A DNA stretch of 64,000 bases from Fulvivirga ligni (GCF_021389935.1 NZ_CP089979.1:5437001-5501000); one strand, 5' to 3'. Positions 39,097 to 47,610 are shown, counted from the stretch's first letter. Notes: a model not told the origin generated them from the letters alone. Numbers and translations are program-made.

Positions 39097-39770
39097 TGGG
39101 GAGGATTAAAAGAGAATTCAAAAGACCTGAGAATAAAAGAAGTGCCAAGCTTATAGTAATAGCAACAGAAGGTCGGAAAACTGAAAGGATTTATTTTGAG
39201 GCACTTGCCGAGAATTATGATTCCACTAAAGTTCATGTAGAGGTTATAGAAAAACTTAATGATAATTCAAGTCCTGAGGTTGTTTTAGAGCAGTTAAACT
39301 CTTTTGCTGCTGAATATAACTTAGATAATGAGGACGAACTTTGGATGGTTATTGATAGAGATTATCAGTCTTGGGAGGTTGAAATGATTAAATCTGTAGC
39401 CCAAATCTGTCATCAAAAGAAAGGGTATTATTTAGCACTAAGCAATCCTGCATTCGAATTATGGTTGCTACTTCATTTGGTTGATTGTACAGAGTTGCCC
39501 CAAAATGAAAAGGACGATTTATTCGGGAATGCCAAAGTTTCAAAGTCAAAAACATATTCAAAGAAAATGCTCTCGGACTTATTGAGAGGTTTTAACGAAG
39601 CTAAATATAACCCTGATCCCTTGATTTCCAATGTTGATCAAGCCATTCAAAATGCGATTAAACTCGATTTAAGTCCGAAAACTAGATGGCCTAATTATTT
39701 AGGCACTAGGGTTTATAAACTAGTCCAAAGTATTCTGTCTAGTTCAAATTTAACCCCTATATCCGCCTAA
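39096..39770 (+). CDS. rloB: RloB-family (AbiLii-like) putative nuclease/toprim partner
   Basis: 224 residues from ATG 39096. Toprim-like motifs: acidic Glu in VIATEGRKTERIYFEAL (about 22-38), DxD in WMVIDRDYQSWE (about 86-97), and LALSNPAFELWLLLHL (about 118-133), the RloB signature. The pair is thought to be a toxin-type effector controlled by the RloA ATPase; the biochemical target is not settled. The reading frame can be extended to TTG 39090, but the ATG in the TAATG overlap is preferred. Confidence 0.85.
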   Translation: MGRIKREFKRPENKRSAKLIVIATEGRKTERIYFEALAENYDSTKVHVEVIEKLNDNSSPEVVLEQLNSFAAEYNLDNEDELWMVIDRDYQSWEVEMIKSVAQICHQKKGYYLALSNPAFELWLLLHLVDCTELPQNEKDDLFGNAKVSKSKTYSKKMLSDLLRGFNEAKYNPDPLISNVDQAIQNAIKLDLSPKTRWPNYLGTRVYKLVQSILSSSNLTPISA

Positions 39771-40152
39771 GAGAAATATAACATTCCCTTATTGCTTTTA
39801 TGGGTCAAGCTAATTATTCTATTATCAAAAAATGAAAGTAGCCATATTCTAGACTTTTAACCATTTATTAGTCTTACCAAAGAGTCATTAAGATCTATAA
39901 ATGGTCAAAAGTATCTCCGACTAGGCAAATCAGCTGATCACCCAACTACAATCGCCTACAACCGTTGCAAACGACCATTCTTCACCTTCAACATCTCACT
40001 AATTTAATAATTCCAAGAAAAAATAAAGCACAGAAACAAAAAAATCTTATTTAAAAAGTAATAATCAATAAGTTTAAGCCCCAACTTATAATCTGAAACG
40101 ATTCTAACATTCACTCAAACTATATTTGATTTCACTCATAGTTATTTCAGTG
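39771..40152. other. Gap with a remnant of the island block and AT-rich motif
   Basis: 39779-39862 resembles R4 (AACATTCCCTTATTGCTTTT, AAAAAATGAAAGTAGCC, CTAGACTTTTAACC) but lacks the CCGTATAAGGGAAA arm. At 40000-40020 it has AATTTAATAATTCCAAGAAA. It marks the right edge of the island. No gene. Confidence 0.55.
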
Positions 40153-40839
40153 ATGTTCAAATCCAAACCATTTAAATTTAGTGTGCTATTGCTGCTGGTT
40201 GTGCTGGTGGGTTATGTGGGGGTGCAGCTGTATAGGCAGTACCAACAGCGCAAATACCATCGGCAGGATTTGGTGTATGAACTGGAGCATGGGCTTCAGT
40301 TTATGGATATCTATATTTTAGATCAGTGCATCATCACCCAGAAAGAGGTGAAAACGCTTTTTGATGATTTCCTAAAAGTATACACGGCTGATGATGAACG
40401 GCTCGTCCAGAACCTTCAGACTGATATCACGTCCAAATTTTTCAGTGTTGTTCCGTTTAATCCTCTTACCAATATGGCCTGGAAAAGTGCTCAGCAGTCG
40501 CAGGTATTGTCACAGTTTAGTTCGTGGGAGTTACAAAAGCTGAACGAGGCTTATGCAGAACGGGAGAAGCTGCTGGTACTGGAAGAAAAGCTGAAGATGT
40601 TTAGCTTTCATTCGCCTTCTTTTGAGCATACTTTTCCTTCGCATCCTTCCAAGAAAGACATGGAGGAAATGGCCAGAAAATATGAGTTACTTTTCATCCA
40701 GATTTATGGGCAAATGAAAAAAACTTACTGGGCTTATGAGCAAGCCCTGGAGGAGCTTAACCCTGAAAATGCTTATCTGCACTATCAGGATTCAGTAAAA
40801 AAGCAACAGCTCACCCCGCCGCAGTACAGTGTGCATTAA
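40153..40839 (+). CDS. Membrane-anchored hypothetical protein
   Basis: 228 residues from ATG 40153 (MFKSKPFKFSVLLLLVVLV); a TTG at 40126 would add nine residues. One N-terminal membrane helix, then a helical soluble domain rich in Gln/Glu with long amphipathic helices (LQKLNEAYAEREKLLVLEEK). No family recognised. Upstream of a surface lipoprotein gene by 92 bases in the same direction. Confidence 0.65.
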   Translation: MFKSKPFKFSVLLLLVVLVGYVGVQLYRQYQQRKYHRQDLVYELEHGLQFMDIYILDQCIITQKEVKTLFDDFLKVYTADDERLVQNLQTDITSKFFSVVPFNPLTNMAWKSAQQSQVLSQFSSWELQKLNEAYAEREKLLVLEEKLKMFSFHSPSFEHTFPSHPSKKDMEEMARKYELLFIQIYGQMKKTYWAYEQALEELNPENAYLHYQDSVKKQQLTPPQYSVH

Positions 40840-40931
40840 GCCTTGGTTTCACAAGTGCCAATTTATAATCTGAAACGCTTCGCAGCCTTGCCCCTGCTAC
40901 ATTTGAGCACTTTTTAATCCACTTTAATCTT

Positions 40932-42764
40932 ATGAAACAATTACACTTTTTTCTTATTCTATTAGGCTTTTCTTTGTTCATATCCTGCGGCAGCGATGAT
41001 GATGGCGGCCTATCTAACCTGGCCCCGGTGATCAGGCCACAAACATTCACCACCAGCGAAGGCGTGCGAGATGATATGACCATCGGTCAGGTGCTGGCCA
41101 TTGATTATGAGGATGATATGTTGGCATTCACCATCACTGAAAACGACCAGGACCTCTTCGAAATAGCTGATGATGGAGGCCTCAGCCTGGCCGCTGGCAA
41201 AAGGCTGGATTATGAAACCCGTCAGCAGCACAGCATACTGGTGGCCGTCTCTGACGGTGAGCATAGCACCACTGCCGAGATCACTATTGAGGTCACTGAC
41301 GTTCGAGGTTCGGTGGTTATAGATGATCAATATTTCACGGTAGTGGAAGACCTGGCCGCTGGCGCAGACATCGGCCAGGTAAAAGGCACGTCAGACAATA
41401 TTCTCACCTACAGCATCAGCACCAATGATGATGACCTTTTTGAGATCAGCCAGGATGGCCTGTTGAAGCTAGCGGCCGGTAAAAGCTTAGATTTCGATAC
41501 CAAAAACAGTCACATGATTACCGTGGCGGCCACCGATGGCGAAATGACAGCCCGGGCAAATGTCTCCATCATTATTTCCAAAGCCTCTAACTATAATCCT
41601 GATGCTTTTGTCACCCTTTGGCGCACCACTACGGCCAATGAAACCATCGGCATTCCCTATGTTTCTGGTTATTCCTCCTATTATAATTACAATGTAGACT
41701 GGGGCGATGGCCAGACTGATGAGGGCCTTACCACCGCCATTACCCACGTTTATGCTCAGCCAGGCGTATACCCGGTGAGTATTACAGGTGATTTTCCTAC
41801 CATCAACTTTGGAAATTCTGACTATGTCAAGAATATTATCTCCATAGCTCAGTGGGGTAAAATCAAGTGGTTATCCATGGCCAATGCTTTTCAGAAATGT
41901 TATAATCTCACTTATACCGCTACCGACGTACCTGACTTTAGTGAGACCACCAATTTTGCTTTTATGTTTGCCGCAGCGTCCTCCTTCAATGGCAATATTG
42001 ATAACTGGGACATGAGTAATGCTACCCGAACCAATATGATGTTTGCATCGGCCACATCTTTTAATCAGGATCTCAACAGCTGGGACATGAGCTCGGTGAC
42101 CAATATGAGCCAAATGTTTGCCAATGCCACCTCGTTTAATGGTAACATAAGCGCATGGAATGTAAGCGCCGCACTGGATATGTCAGGTATGTTTAACCAG
42201 GCCATCACATTTAATGCAGACCTTAGCCAATGGAATGTAAGTAGCGTAAAAGATATGTCTGACATGTTTAAATCAGCCTATCTTTTCAATGCAGATATTA
42301 GCACGTGGGACGTAAGCTCTTTGGAAGATATGTCAAACATGTTCGGCATCTGTCTCAATTTCAATCAGGACCTTAGCCAATGGAACGTGAGCAATGTTAA
42401 GGATATGGCAAAACTATTTTCATCGGCCATTAAGTTCAATCAAGATATCAGTAATTGGGATGTAAGCTCAGTTACCAATTTTAGCACCATGTTTTTAGAC
42501 GCTTTATCCTTTGATCAGAATTTAGGCCCGTGGGATATTTCTTCGGCGCAAGATATGAGGTACTTTTTTCATCGTGCCGGACCTTCCATAACCAACTATG
42601 ATGCTACACTAAAAGGCTGGTCGGGGCTATCAAACATACCTAAGAATATAGCATTTGGTGCCCGCGAAATGGAATATTGTGATGAGGGTGAGGCTGCCCG
42701 ACAAATATTAGCCACCAACGGCTGGACCTTTGATGGCGATTCAAAAAGTAATGATTGTGATTAA
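40932..42764 (+). CDS. BspA-like (DUF285) surface lipoprotein with cadherin-like and PKD-like domains
   Basis: 610 residues. Lipobox LGFSLFISC with Cys19. Two cadherin-like repeats (about 30-115 and 118-210; ISKEASN-type ends, KRLDYETRQQHSILVAVSDG and KSLDFDTKNSHMITVAATDG), a PKD-like domain (YNVDWGDGQTDEGLT, about 240-290), then about ten 25-residue DUF285 repeats with the pattern FNxDlSxWDvSsvxdMsxMF. These BspA-type leucine-rich repeats occur in surface adhesins of Bacteroidota and Mollicutes. No T9SS domain, as the lipid anchor should suffice. Confidence 0.88.
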   Translation: MKQLHFFLILLGFSLFISCGSDDDGGLSNLAPVIRPQTFTTSEGVRDDMTIGQVLAIDYEDDMLAFTITENDQDLFEIADDGGLSLAAGKRLDYETRQQHSILVAVSDGEHSTTAEITIEVTDVRGSVVIDDQYFTVVEDLAAGADIGQVKGTSDNILTYSISTNDDDLFEISQDGLLKLAAGKSLDFDTKNSHMITVAATDGEMTARANVSIIISKASNYNPDAFVTLWRTTTANETIGIPYVSGYSSYYNYNVDWGDGQTDEGLTTAITHVYAQPGVYPVSITGDFPTINFGNSDYVKNIISIAQWGKIKWLSMANAFQKCYNLTYTATDVPDFSETTNFAFMFAAASSFNGNIDNWDMSNATRTNMMFASATSFNQDLNSWDMSSVTNMSQMFANATSFNGNISAWNVSAALDMSGMFNQAITFNADLSQWNVSSVKDMSDMFKSAYLFNADISTWDVSSLEDMSNMFGICLNFNQDLSQWNVSNVKDMAKLFSSAIKFNQDISNWDVSSVTNFSTMFLDALSFDQNLGPWDISSAQDMRYFFHRAGPSITNYDATLKGWSGLSNIPKNIAFGAREMEYCDEGEAARQILATNGWTFDGDSKSNDCD

Positions 42765-42803
42765 TCATACCTTCTGAGCCATCTTTAGAAGCCTTCAATC
42801 TTT

Positions 42804-42837
42804 TACCCGTCGCTCGGCCTCTGCCGGGCGATGGGTA
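42804..42837. repeat. R5-type palindrome / terminator
   Basis: TACCCGTCGCTCGGC-CTCT-GCCGGGCGATGGGTA, 15-base arms with few mismatches. Short relative of the R5 elements at 44753, 45822 and 46676. Confidence 0.7.
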
Positions 42838-42979
42838 TCTTACTGTTCTAGCCCTCCACACCAAACTGTCAATAAAAAACTTGCCCATAAAGAAGAAAAG
42901 CCACTTTTAAAAAGATTGAAAATAAAGCTTTAATAAATCATAAAATAAAAGGATTTTAGGGACATCAACTGAATACCGC

Positions 42980-43561
42980 ATGAAAAACGCTGAAGTGAAA
43001 ATAGTGAACACAGAAGTACTGTCTGATAACTGGTACGTACTGAACAAGGTCACTTACGAAGTTCAAAAAGAAAATGGCCAGTGGGAGACCCAAGTCCGGG
43101 AGGCTTATGACAGAGGAAATGGCGCCACCATTCTCCTGTATAATAAAACTCGCAAAACGGTGATTCTCACCCGCCAATTCAGACTACCCACCTACGTAAA
43201 CGGTAACGACACCGGCATGATGATAGAAGCCTGCGCCGGCTTGCTAGATAAAAATAATGCTGTAGATTGTATTAAAAAAGAAGCGGAAGAAGAGACCGGC
43301 TATAGAATAAATAACGTCACTAAAATATTCGAAGCGTACATGTCGCCAGGATCAGTGACGGAAATCGTTCATTTCTTCATAGCGGAGTACGATAAAGGCA
43401 TGAAGGTGAGCGATGGCGGCGGCCTGGATGAGGAGCAGGAAAACATAGAGGTGCTGGAATATGACTTTGACCAGGCCTTCAATATGATCAGCACCGGAGA
43501 GATAAAAGACGGAAAAACCATTATGCTACTACAATACGCCAAACTTCAAAATATGATATAA
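42980..43561 (+). CDS. nudK: NudK-type Nudix hydrolase (GDP-mannose pyrophosphatase)
   Basis: 193 residues. Nudix region AGLLDKNNAVDCIKKEAEEE then TGY; the E. coli NudK box has the same spacing, though Asn stands where other Nudix proteins have the first Glu. YMSPGSVTEIVHFFIAEYDK, DGGGLDEEQENIEVLEYDFD and the ending MISTGEIKDGKTIMLLQYAK follow NudK nearly word for word. Expected to cleave GDP-mannose to GMP and mannose-1-phosphate, so it may turn over nucleotide sugars. Confidence 0.85.
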   Translation: MKNAEVKIVNTEVLSDNWYVLNKVTYEVQKENGQWETQVREAYDRGNGATILLYNKTRKTVILTRQFRLPTYVNGNDTGMMIEACAGLLDKNNAVDCIKKEAEEETGYRINNVTKIFEAYMSPGSVTEIVHFFIAEYDKGMKVSDGGGLDEEQENIEVLEYDFDQAFNMISTGEIKDGKTIMLLQYAKLQNMI

Positions 43562-43594
43562 TAAACTGATTATCAACCTCATAGAATAAATAAC

Positions 43595-44728
43595 GTGATA
43601 CAATCAAGCTCAGCCTATAGTGACTCCAAACGGCATTTCCTCATTCTGGATGCCCTCAGAGGGGTGGCGGCCATAGTGGTGGTATTATTTCATGTGCTGG
43701 AATGGTACGCTAACGGCGACCATGTGGAGCAAATCATCAACCACGGCTACCTGGCCGTAGACTTCTTTTTCATGCTCTCAGGTTATGTAATGGCTCACGC
43801 CTATGATGACCGATGGAGTAAAATGACCTTGAAAGATTTCTTCAAGCGCCGCATCATCAGGCTTCACCCTATGATAATAGTAGCCATGACCATTGGTGCC
43901 CTGTGCTATTATTTTAGCGAGTCTGGCGTTTTCCCTAAAGTAGCCGATACTTCTGTTTGGGAAATGCTACTTATCATGGTAATTGGCTACACGCTTATTC
44001 CTGTGCCTCCGTCTATGGATATCAGAGGTTGGAATGAGATGCATCCACTCAACGGGCCTGCCTGGTCATTGTTTTTTGAATATGTGGCCAACATTCTGCA
44101 TGCACTTATACTCAGAAGACTGTCTAAACTAGGGCTGGGCATACTGGTAGGTATTGCAGGAGCCGCCCTCATTCACCTGGCTGTAACCAGCCCTAATGGT
44201 GACATTATCGGCGGCTGGTCGCTTGATGCAGAGCAGCTGAGAATAGGATTTACCAGACTGCTATTTCCTTACATGGCCGGTATGCTGCTAAGAAGATCCA
44301 TCACCGTGAAACGCACCAAGAGCACCTTCCTGATATCGTCTATCCTGCTGGTAGCTATTTTGAGTTTCCCAAGGATTGGTGGTCATGAAAACGTATGGAT
44401 GAACGGCCTTTATGATTCATTATCAGTGATTTTACTCTTCCCGATAGTCATTTACCTGGGCACCATTGGTGAAGTAACGAGCAAGGCCTCTGCTAAAGTT
44501 TGTAAATTCCTGGGAGACATCTCCTACCCAATCTATATCATCCATTATCCATTTATCTATGCATTTTATGCGTGGATCTATAAAAATAACGTGTCAATAG
44601 TAACAGGCACATTAGTAGGTTTGGTATTATTGATAGCCATGGTCATTCTTTCATACATTTTGCTGAAAGTATATGACGAACCAGTAAGAAAATGGCTCGC
44701 AAAGAAGTTTTTGAAAAAGAGCGTGTAA
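43595..44728 (+). CDS. Acyltransferase family 3 (OafA/YrhL-like) membrane protein
   Basis: 377 residues, GTG start. DALRGVAAIVVVLFHVLEWY carries the conserved Arg and the catalytic His of the Acyl_transf_3 family. About ten membrane segments follow, with RRIIRLHPM, NGPAWSLFFEYVANI (the W-S-L-x-x-E motif) and YIIHYPFIYAFYAWI. Such enzymes O-acetylate surface sugars or lipids. Acceptor unknown. Confidence 0.88.
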   Translation: MIQSSSAYSDSKRHFLILDALRGVAAIVVVLFHVLEWYANGDHVEQIINHGYLAVDFFFMLSGYVMAHAYDDRWSKMTLKDFFKRRIIRLHPMIIVAMTIGALCYYFSESGVFPKVADTSVWEMLLIMVIGYTLIPVPPSMDIRGWNEMHPLNGPAWSLFFEYVANILHALILRRLSKLGLGILVGIAGAALIHLAVTSPNGDIIGGWSLDAEQLRIGFTRLLFPYMAGMLLRRSITVKRTKSTFLISSILLVAILSFPRIGGHENVWMNGLYDSLSVILLFPIVIYLGTIGEVTSKASAKVCKFLGDISYPIYIIHYPFIYAFYAWIYKNNVSIVTGTLVGLVLLIAMVILSYILLKVYDEPVRKWLAKKFLKKSV

Positions 44729-44752
44729 GTATAGCATGCCTAAACAGCTAAA

Positions 44753-44902
44753 CAGTCACTCGGCTCCAGCGGAGTGACTACTATTCCCGAGGCCTCTGGC
44801 CGGTTCGCTGGAAGACTCTCTTGTTTAGACACTTGAAAGTTGGCAGTTAATCGGCCAGAGGCCTAATGATTATGGGTCACGCGGCTGGAGCCGAGCGACT
44901 GG
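44753..44902. repeat. R5 nested inverted repeat, copy 1 (150 bp)
   Basis: Outer arms CAGTCACTCGGCTCCAGC and GGCTGGAGCCGAGCGACTG; inner arms GGCCTCTGGCC and GGCCAGAGGCC. Middle GACTCTCTTGTTTAGACAC, CTTGAAAGTTGGCAG. Three 150-bp copies are found in 2 kb (also 45822 and 46676). Confidence 0.88.
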
Positions 44903-44927
44903 GTTAGAAGTTTTTGAAAAAGAGTGT

Positions 44928-45305
44928 ATGAAAAACAAGATCATGTATATAGAGCATAAATCAGATCAGAATGATCGTGGTGAGGCATGGATTGGTCTAG
45001 TGGAATTTTCCAAATCTGGCAGAACAATTTACTTTAATGATCAGGCTTTCAAGCAACTGAATGTTAGCACCGGTAATTTTTATGACCTAGAAACTCACGA
45101 TGAGTACTGGATTTCTGGTATAAAGAAAAATGGCCAGGACAGACACTGGGCTGGCACCGGAAAAATATATCTTCAACGAGCCATAGCCGATGACTACATG
45201 AGTTTATTAGGTTTAGATAAGCTCAACACTCAACATTACGAACTGGCTGATCCTAAACCGACAGATAAATCCAGATTTAAGGAAATTGAAAACTCAGACA
45301 ATTAA
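44928..45305 (+). CDS. Conserved hypothetical protein, 125 residues
   Basis: Soluble. MYIEHKSDQNDRGEAWIGLV, then YDLETHDEYWISGIKKNGQD and GTGKIYLQRAIADDYMSLLG. The wording is familiar from many unrelated bacteria as a small conserved protein without known function. Placed between two R5 elements. Confidence 0.65.
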   Translation: MKNKIMYIEHKSDQNDRGEAWIGLVEFSKSGRTIYFNDQAFKQLNVSTGNFYDLETHDEYWISGIKKNGQDRHWAGTGKIYLQRAIADDYMSLLGLDKLNTQHYELADPKPTDKSRFKEIENSDN

Positions 45306-45312
45306 TAATGTG

Positions 45313-45340
45313 CAGTCACTCGGCAGGAGCCGAGCGACTG
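45313..45340. repeat. R5-type palindrome, short copy
   Basis: CAGTCACTCGGC-AGGA-GCCGAGCGACTG, nearly perfect 12-base arms, right after the stop of the preceding gene. Likely terminator. Confidence 0.75.
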
Positions 45341-45368
45341 GGTTAAGTTAAAATATATAAATTCAATC

Positions 45369-45815
45369 ATGACCTTTTTAGAGCGGCTTCTATACAAACA
45401 CAAATTGCGCAATATCACCGAAAAAGATGTGTCCAAATGGGGCCAGCAAGGAAATGCCGATGATTTAATATTTGCTGCTGAACACGGTATGTTTAACATT
45501 AGGTTGAAGTGTATTGAACTGCTAGCCCCAAAAAAGAAAGAGGAAAAAGTAAAGCAACTGCTTATCTCCATGATTAAAGATGATGTGGAGATAGTGGCCA
45601 ACGCTGCTATTAATGAATTAAGACCATCAGCCTCATCAGAGCTAATTGAAAAAATCAACAAAGTACTTCAAGAGAGGGAGGCACAAAAGAAAAAAGTAGC
45701 CAAGATGTCCTATTTAAGCAATCTATCTTTTGAAGATAATCGCTCCTCTCCTCCAAGAGACAGATTAATGGATAGACTGCATCAGCAACAGAATAGTAAT
45801 AATTTGCCTTATTAA
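45369..45815 (+). CDS. HEAT-like repeat protein, 148 residues
   Basis: Helical pairs ADDLIFAAEHGMFNIRLKCI and DDVEIVANAAINELRPSASS are HEAT/armadillo-like. The C-terminus (EDNRSSPPRDRLMDRLHQQQ) is disordered and basic. No close family recognised. Confidence 0.6.
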   Translation: MTFLERLLYKHKLRNITEKDVSKWGQQGNADDLIFAAEHGMFNIRLKCIELLAPKKKEEKVKQLLISMIKDDVEIVANAAINELRPSASSELIEKINKVLQEREAQKKKVAKMSYLSNLSFEDNRSSPPRDRLMDRLHQQQNSNNLPY

Positions 45816-45821
45816 TCTTTC

Positions 45822-45971
45822 CAGTCGCTCGGCTCCAGCCGAGTGACTAATATTTCCGAGACCTCTGGCCGGTTCGCTGGATGACTCTCTTGCATCGACA
45901 CTTGAAAGTTGGTAGTTAATCAGCCAGAGGCCTAATGCTTATGGGTCACTCGGCTGGGGTCGAGCGACTGA
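45822..45971. repeat. R5 nested inverted repeat, copy 2 (150 bp)
   Basis: Outer arms CAGTCGCTCGGCTCCAGCC and GGCTGGGGTCGAGCGACTG; inner arms with one change each (GACCTCTGGCC, GCCAGAGGCC). Same length as copies 1 and 3. Confidence 0.88.
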
Positions 45972-45984
45972 GCTAGAACCCCCC

Positions 45985-46015
45985 TTGATTCATAGTAACT
46001 TTTAAGTTACCTTTG
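45985..46015 (+). promoter_or_regulatory. Promoter of the toxin-antitoxin pair with palindromic operator
   Basis: -33 TTG (45985-45987), 20-base spacer, -7 TACCTTTG (46008-46015), an exact TAnnTTTG. A palindrome GTAACTT-TT-AAGTTAC (45995-46010) lies over the spacer and -7, where autorepression by the antitoxin would act. The ATG at 46020 follows so closely that the message may be leaderless. Confidence 0.7.
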
Positions 46016-46019
46016 CATT

Positions 46020-46376
46020 ATGAATAAAGTCAGAGAAGTCGTTGCTTACAAACACTACTTTGAAGAATTCCTCAACTCACAAACCATCAAAGTTCAGGAT
46101 AAAATCTTTAAAATAATTGAAGCAATAGAAACTCTGGAGCGCGTACCTAGCACTTATCTAAAGCACCTCACTGGTACAGAAGGACTTTATGAAGCTAGGA
46201 TACAGCTAGGTTCTAATATTTGGAGAGTGTTTTGTTTTTTGGATGGAGATCAACTAGTGATATTATTAAATGGCTTCCAGAAGAAAACTCAAAAAACGCC
46301 AAAGAATCAAATTAAAAAAGCTGAAAGACTAATGAATGAATACTTTCAGAATAAATCTGAGGAAAATGGAAACTAA
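46020..46376 (+). CDS. higB: HigB/RelE-type toxin (phage-derived Gp49-like)
   Basis: 118 residues. RelE/ParE fold: helices then the strand pair GLYEARIQLGSNIWRVFCFL and LVILLNGFQKKTQKTPKNQI, typical of HigB toxins that cut mRNA on the ribosome. The toxin-first gene order and the XRE antitoxin overlapping by 11 bases fit higBA. Active-site residues of this subgroup (Arg, Lys near the C-terminus) look present. Confidence 0.88.
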   Translation: MNKVREVVAYKHYFEEFLNSQTIKVQDKIFKIIEAIETLERVPSTYLKHLTGTEGLYEARIQLGSNIWRVFCFLDGDQLVILLNGFQKKTQKTPKNQIKKAERLMNEYFQNKSEENGN

Positions 46377-46656
46377 ATCGTGGAAAACCATAAAAGATGA
46401 GGTTTATGGTGAAAAAGGAACTGCCCGGAGAGATCAACTCGATCGAGAGTTTGAAGGCCTAAAGATTGGCTTATTGATCAGAGAAGCTCGTGAAAAGAAA
46501 CAACTTACACAGCAGCAACTTGGTGAAATAGTTGATAAGAAAAGAACTTACATTTCTAGAGTTGAAAATGATGGCAGCAACCTGACCTTAAAGACACTTT
46601 ATGATATAGTGGAAAAAGGGCTAGGAGGAAAAGTTAAAATTAGCATTGACATCTAA
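46366..46656 (+). CDS. higA: HigA-type XRE antitoxin
   Basis: 96 residues from ATG 46366. N-terminal METKSWKTIKDEVYGEKGT, then an HTH_3 domain (IGLLIREAREKKQLTQQQLG, DKKRTYISRVENDGSNLTLK). Predicted to neutralise the toxin encoded just upstream and to bind the GTAACTT palindrome in their promoter. Confidence 0.88.
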   Translation: METKSWKTIKDEVYGEKGTARRDQLDREFEGLKIGLLIREAREKKQLTQQQLGEIVDKKRTYISRVENDGSNLTLKTLYDIVEKGLGGKVKISIDI

Positions 46657-46675
46657 CTTAGTTTTTGATACTTAC

Positions 46676-46825
46676 CAGTCGCTCGGCTCCTGCCGAGTGA
46701 CTACTATTTCCGAGGCTTCTGGCCGGTTCGCTGGATGACTCTCTTGCATCAACATTTGAAAGTTGGTAGTTGATCGGCCAGAGGCCTAATGCTTATGGGT
46801 CACTCGGCTGGAGCCGAGCGACTGG
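46676..46825. repeat. R5 nested inverted repeat, copy 3 (150 bp)
   Basis: CAGTCGCTCGGCTCCTGCC ... GGCTGGAGCCGAGCGACTG; inner GGCTTCTGGCC and GGCCAGAGGCC. The toxin-antitoxin pair is thus flanked on both sides by the same 150-bp element. Confidence 0.88.
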
Positions 46826-46945
46826 GTTAACCCTAACCTAAAAAGCTTTCATGTCGGGAATATTATAGCCGATGGCGGTTTTGTTATATTCAGCCTCTGA
46901 TAATGTAGATAAATTTGAAGCTTCATTTTTTACATTATCATCAAT

Positions 46946-47599
46946 ATGAAACATCTTCATCGATTTGGGACACTACCCCCTTACATCTTTTTACTCTTCA
47001 TCAGTTTTTTTCTACTCACCTCCTGCTTTGACGTGGAAGATGGTGAAATTGGCCCTCAGGGAGCTCAGGGCGAAACCGGCAGCAAAGGCGAGGCCGGAGA
47101 TACCGGCGACCAGGGTTTGGGCGTTGGCGTTCAATCTGGCTATTTCAAAGGCACCTTAAAAGGTGTTAGAAAAGATAAAACAGAATTCGAAGAAACGTTT
47201 GAATACACGTATGCGCAAAACGATTTTGACCTTATTTCTGGCCACGAAATCAGGCTTCAGCGCGTGGCTACTCCAGCAGACCTTTATAGTGAAAACCTGA
47301 ATATGACTATAAATGCAGATATCGATCTGGAAAAAGGTGAACTCACATTTCCTTATGTAGACTTCACTTATGCAAAGGAGATAACTCCGAGCTCCATATT
47401 TTATCTGTACCTGTCTACATCACAAATAGAGACCTCTAATTTCAACTTTAATGCTTCAGATAGCACGCTTTCATTTGACTTTACTGTTGATTTTGACCCG
47501 AACGAAAGTGGCTATAGCACAAACAACAGACCGCTTCTTATAGAGGGCTCATTTTTTTCAGGTGGTAAAATCCGCATTTCTGACAATCAAGAACTTTAA
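46946..47599 (+). CDS. Collagen-like lipoprotein 1
   Basis: 217 residues. Lipobox LISFFLLTSC, then a short run of Gly-X-Y triplets (GEIGPQGAQGETGSKGEAGD and GDQ). The C-terminal 170 residues form a beta-rich domain with KGVRKDKTEFEETFEYTYAQ and end PLLIEGSFFSGGKIRIS. It shares this plan with the next two genes and is likely surface-exposed. Ligand unknown. Confidence 0.8.
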   Translation: MKHLHRFGTLPPYIFLLFISFFLLTSCFDVEDGEIGPQGAQGETGSKGEAGDTGDQGLGVGVQSGYFKGTLKGVRKDKTEFEETFEYTYAQNDFDLISGHEIRLQRVATPADLYSENLNMTINADIDLEKGELTFPYVDFTYAKEITPSSIFYLYLSTSQIETSNFNFNASDSTLSFDFTVDFDPNESGYSTNNRPLLIEGSFFSGGKIRISDNQEL

Positions 47600-47610
47600 A
47601 ATTACTCAGA

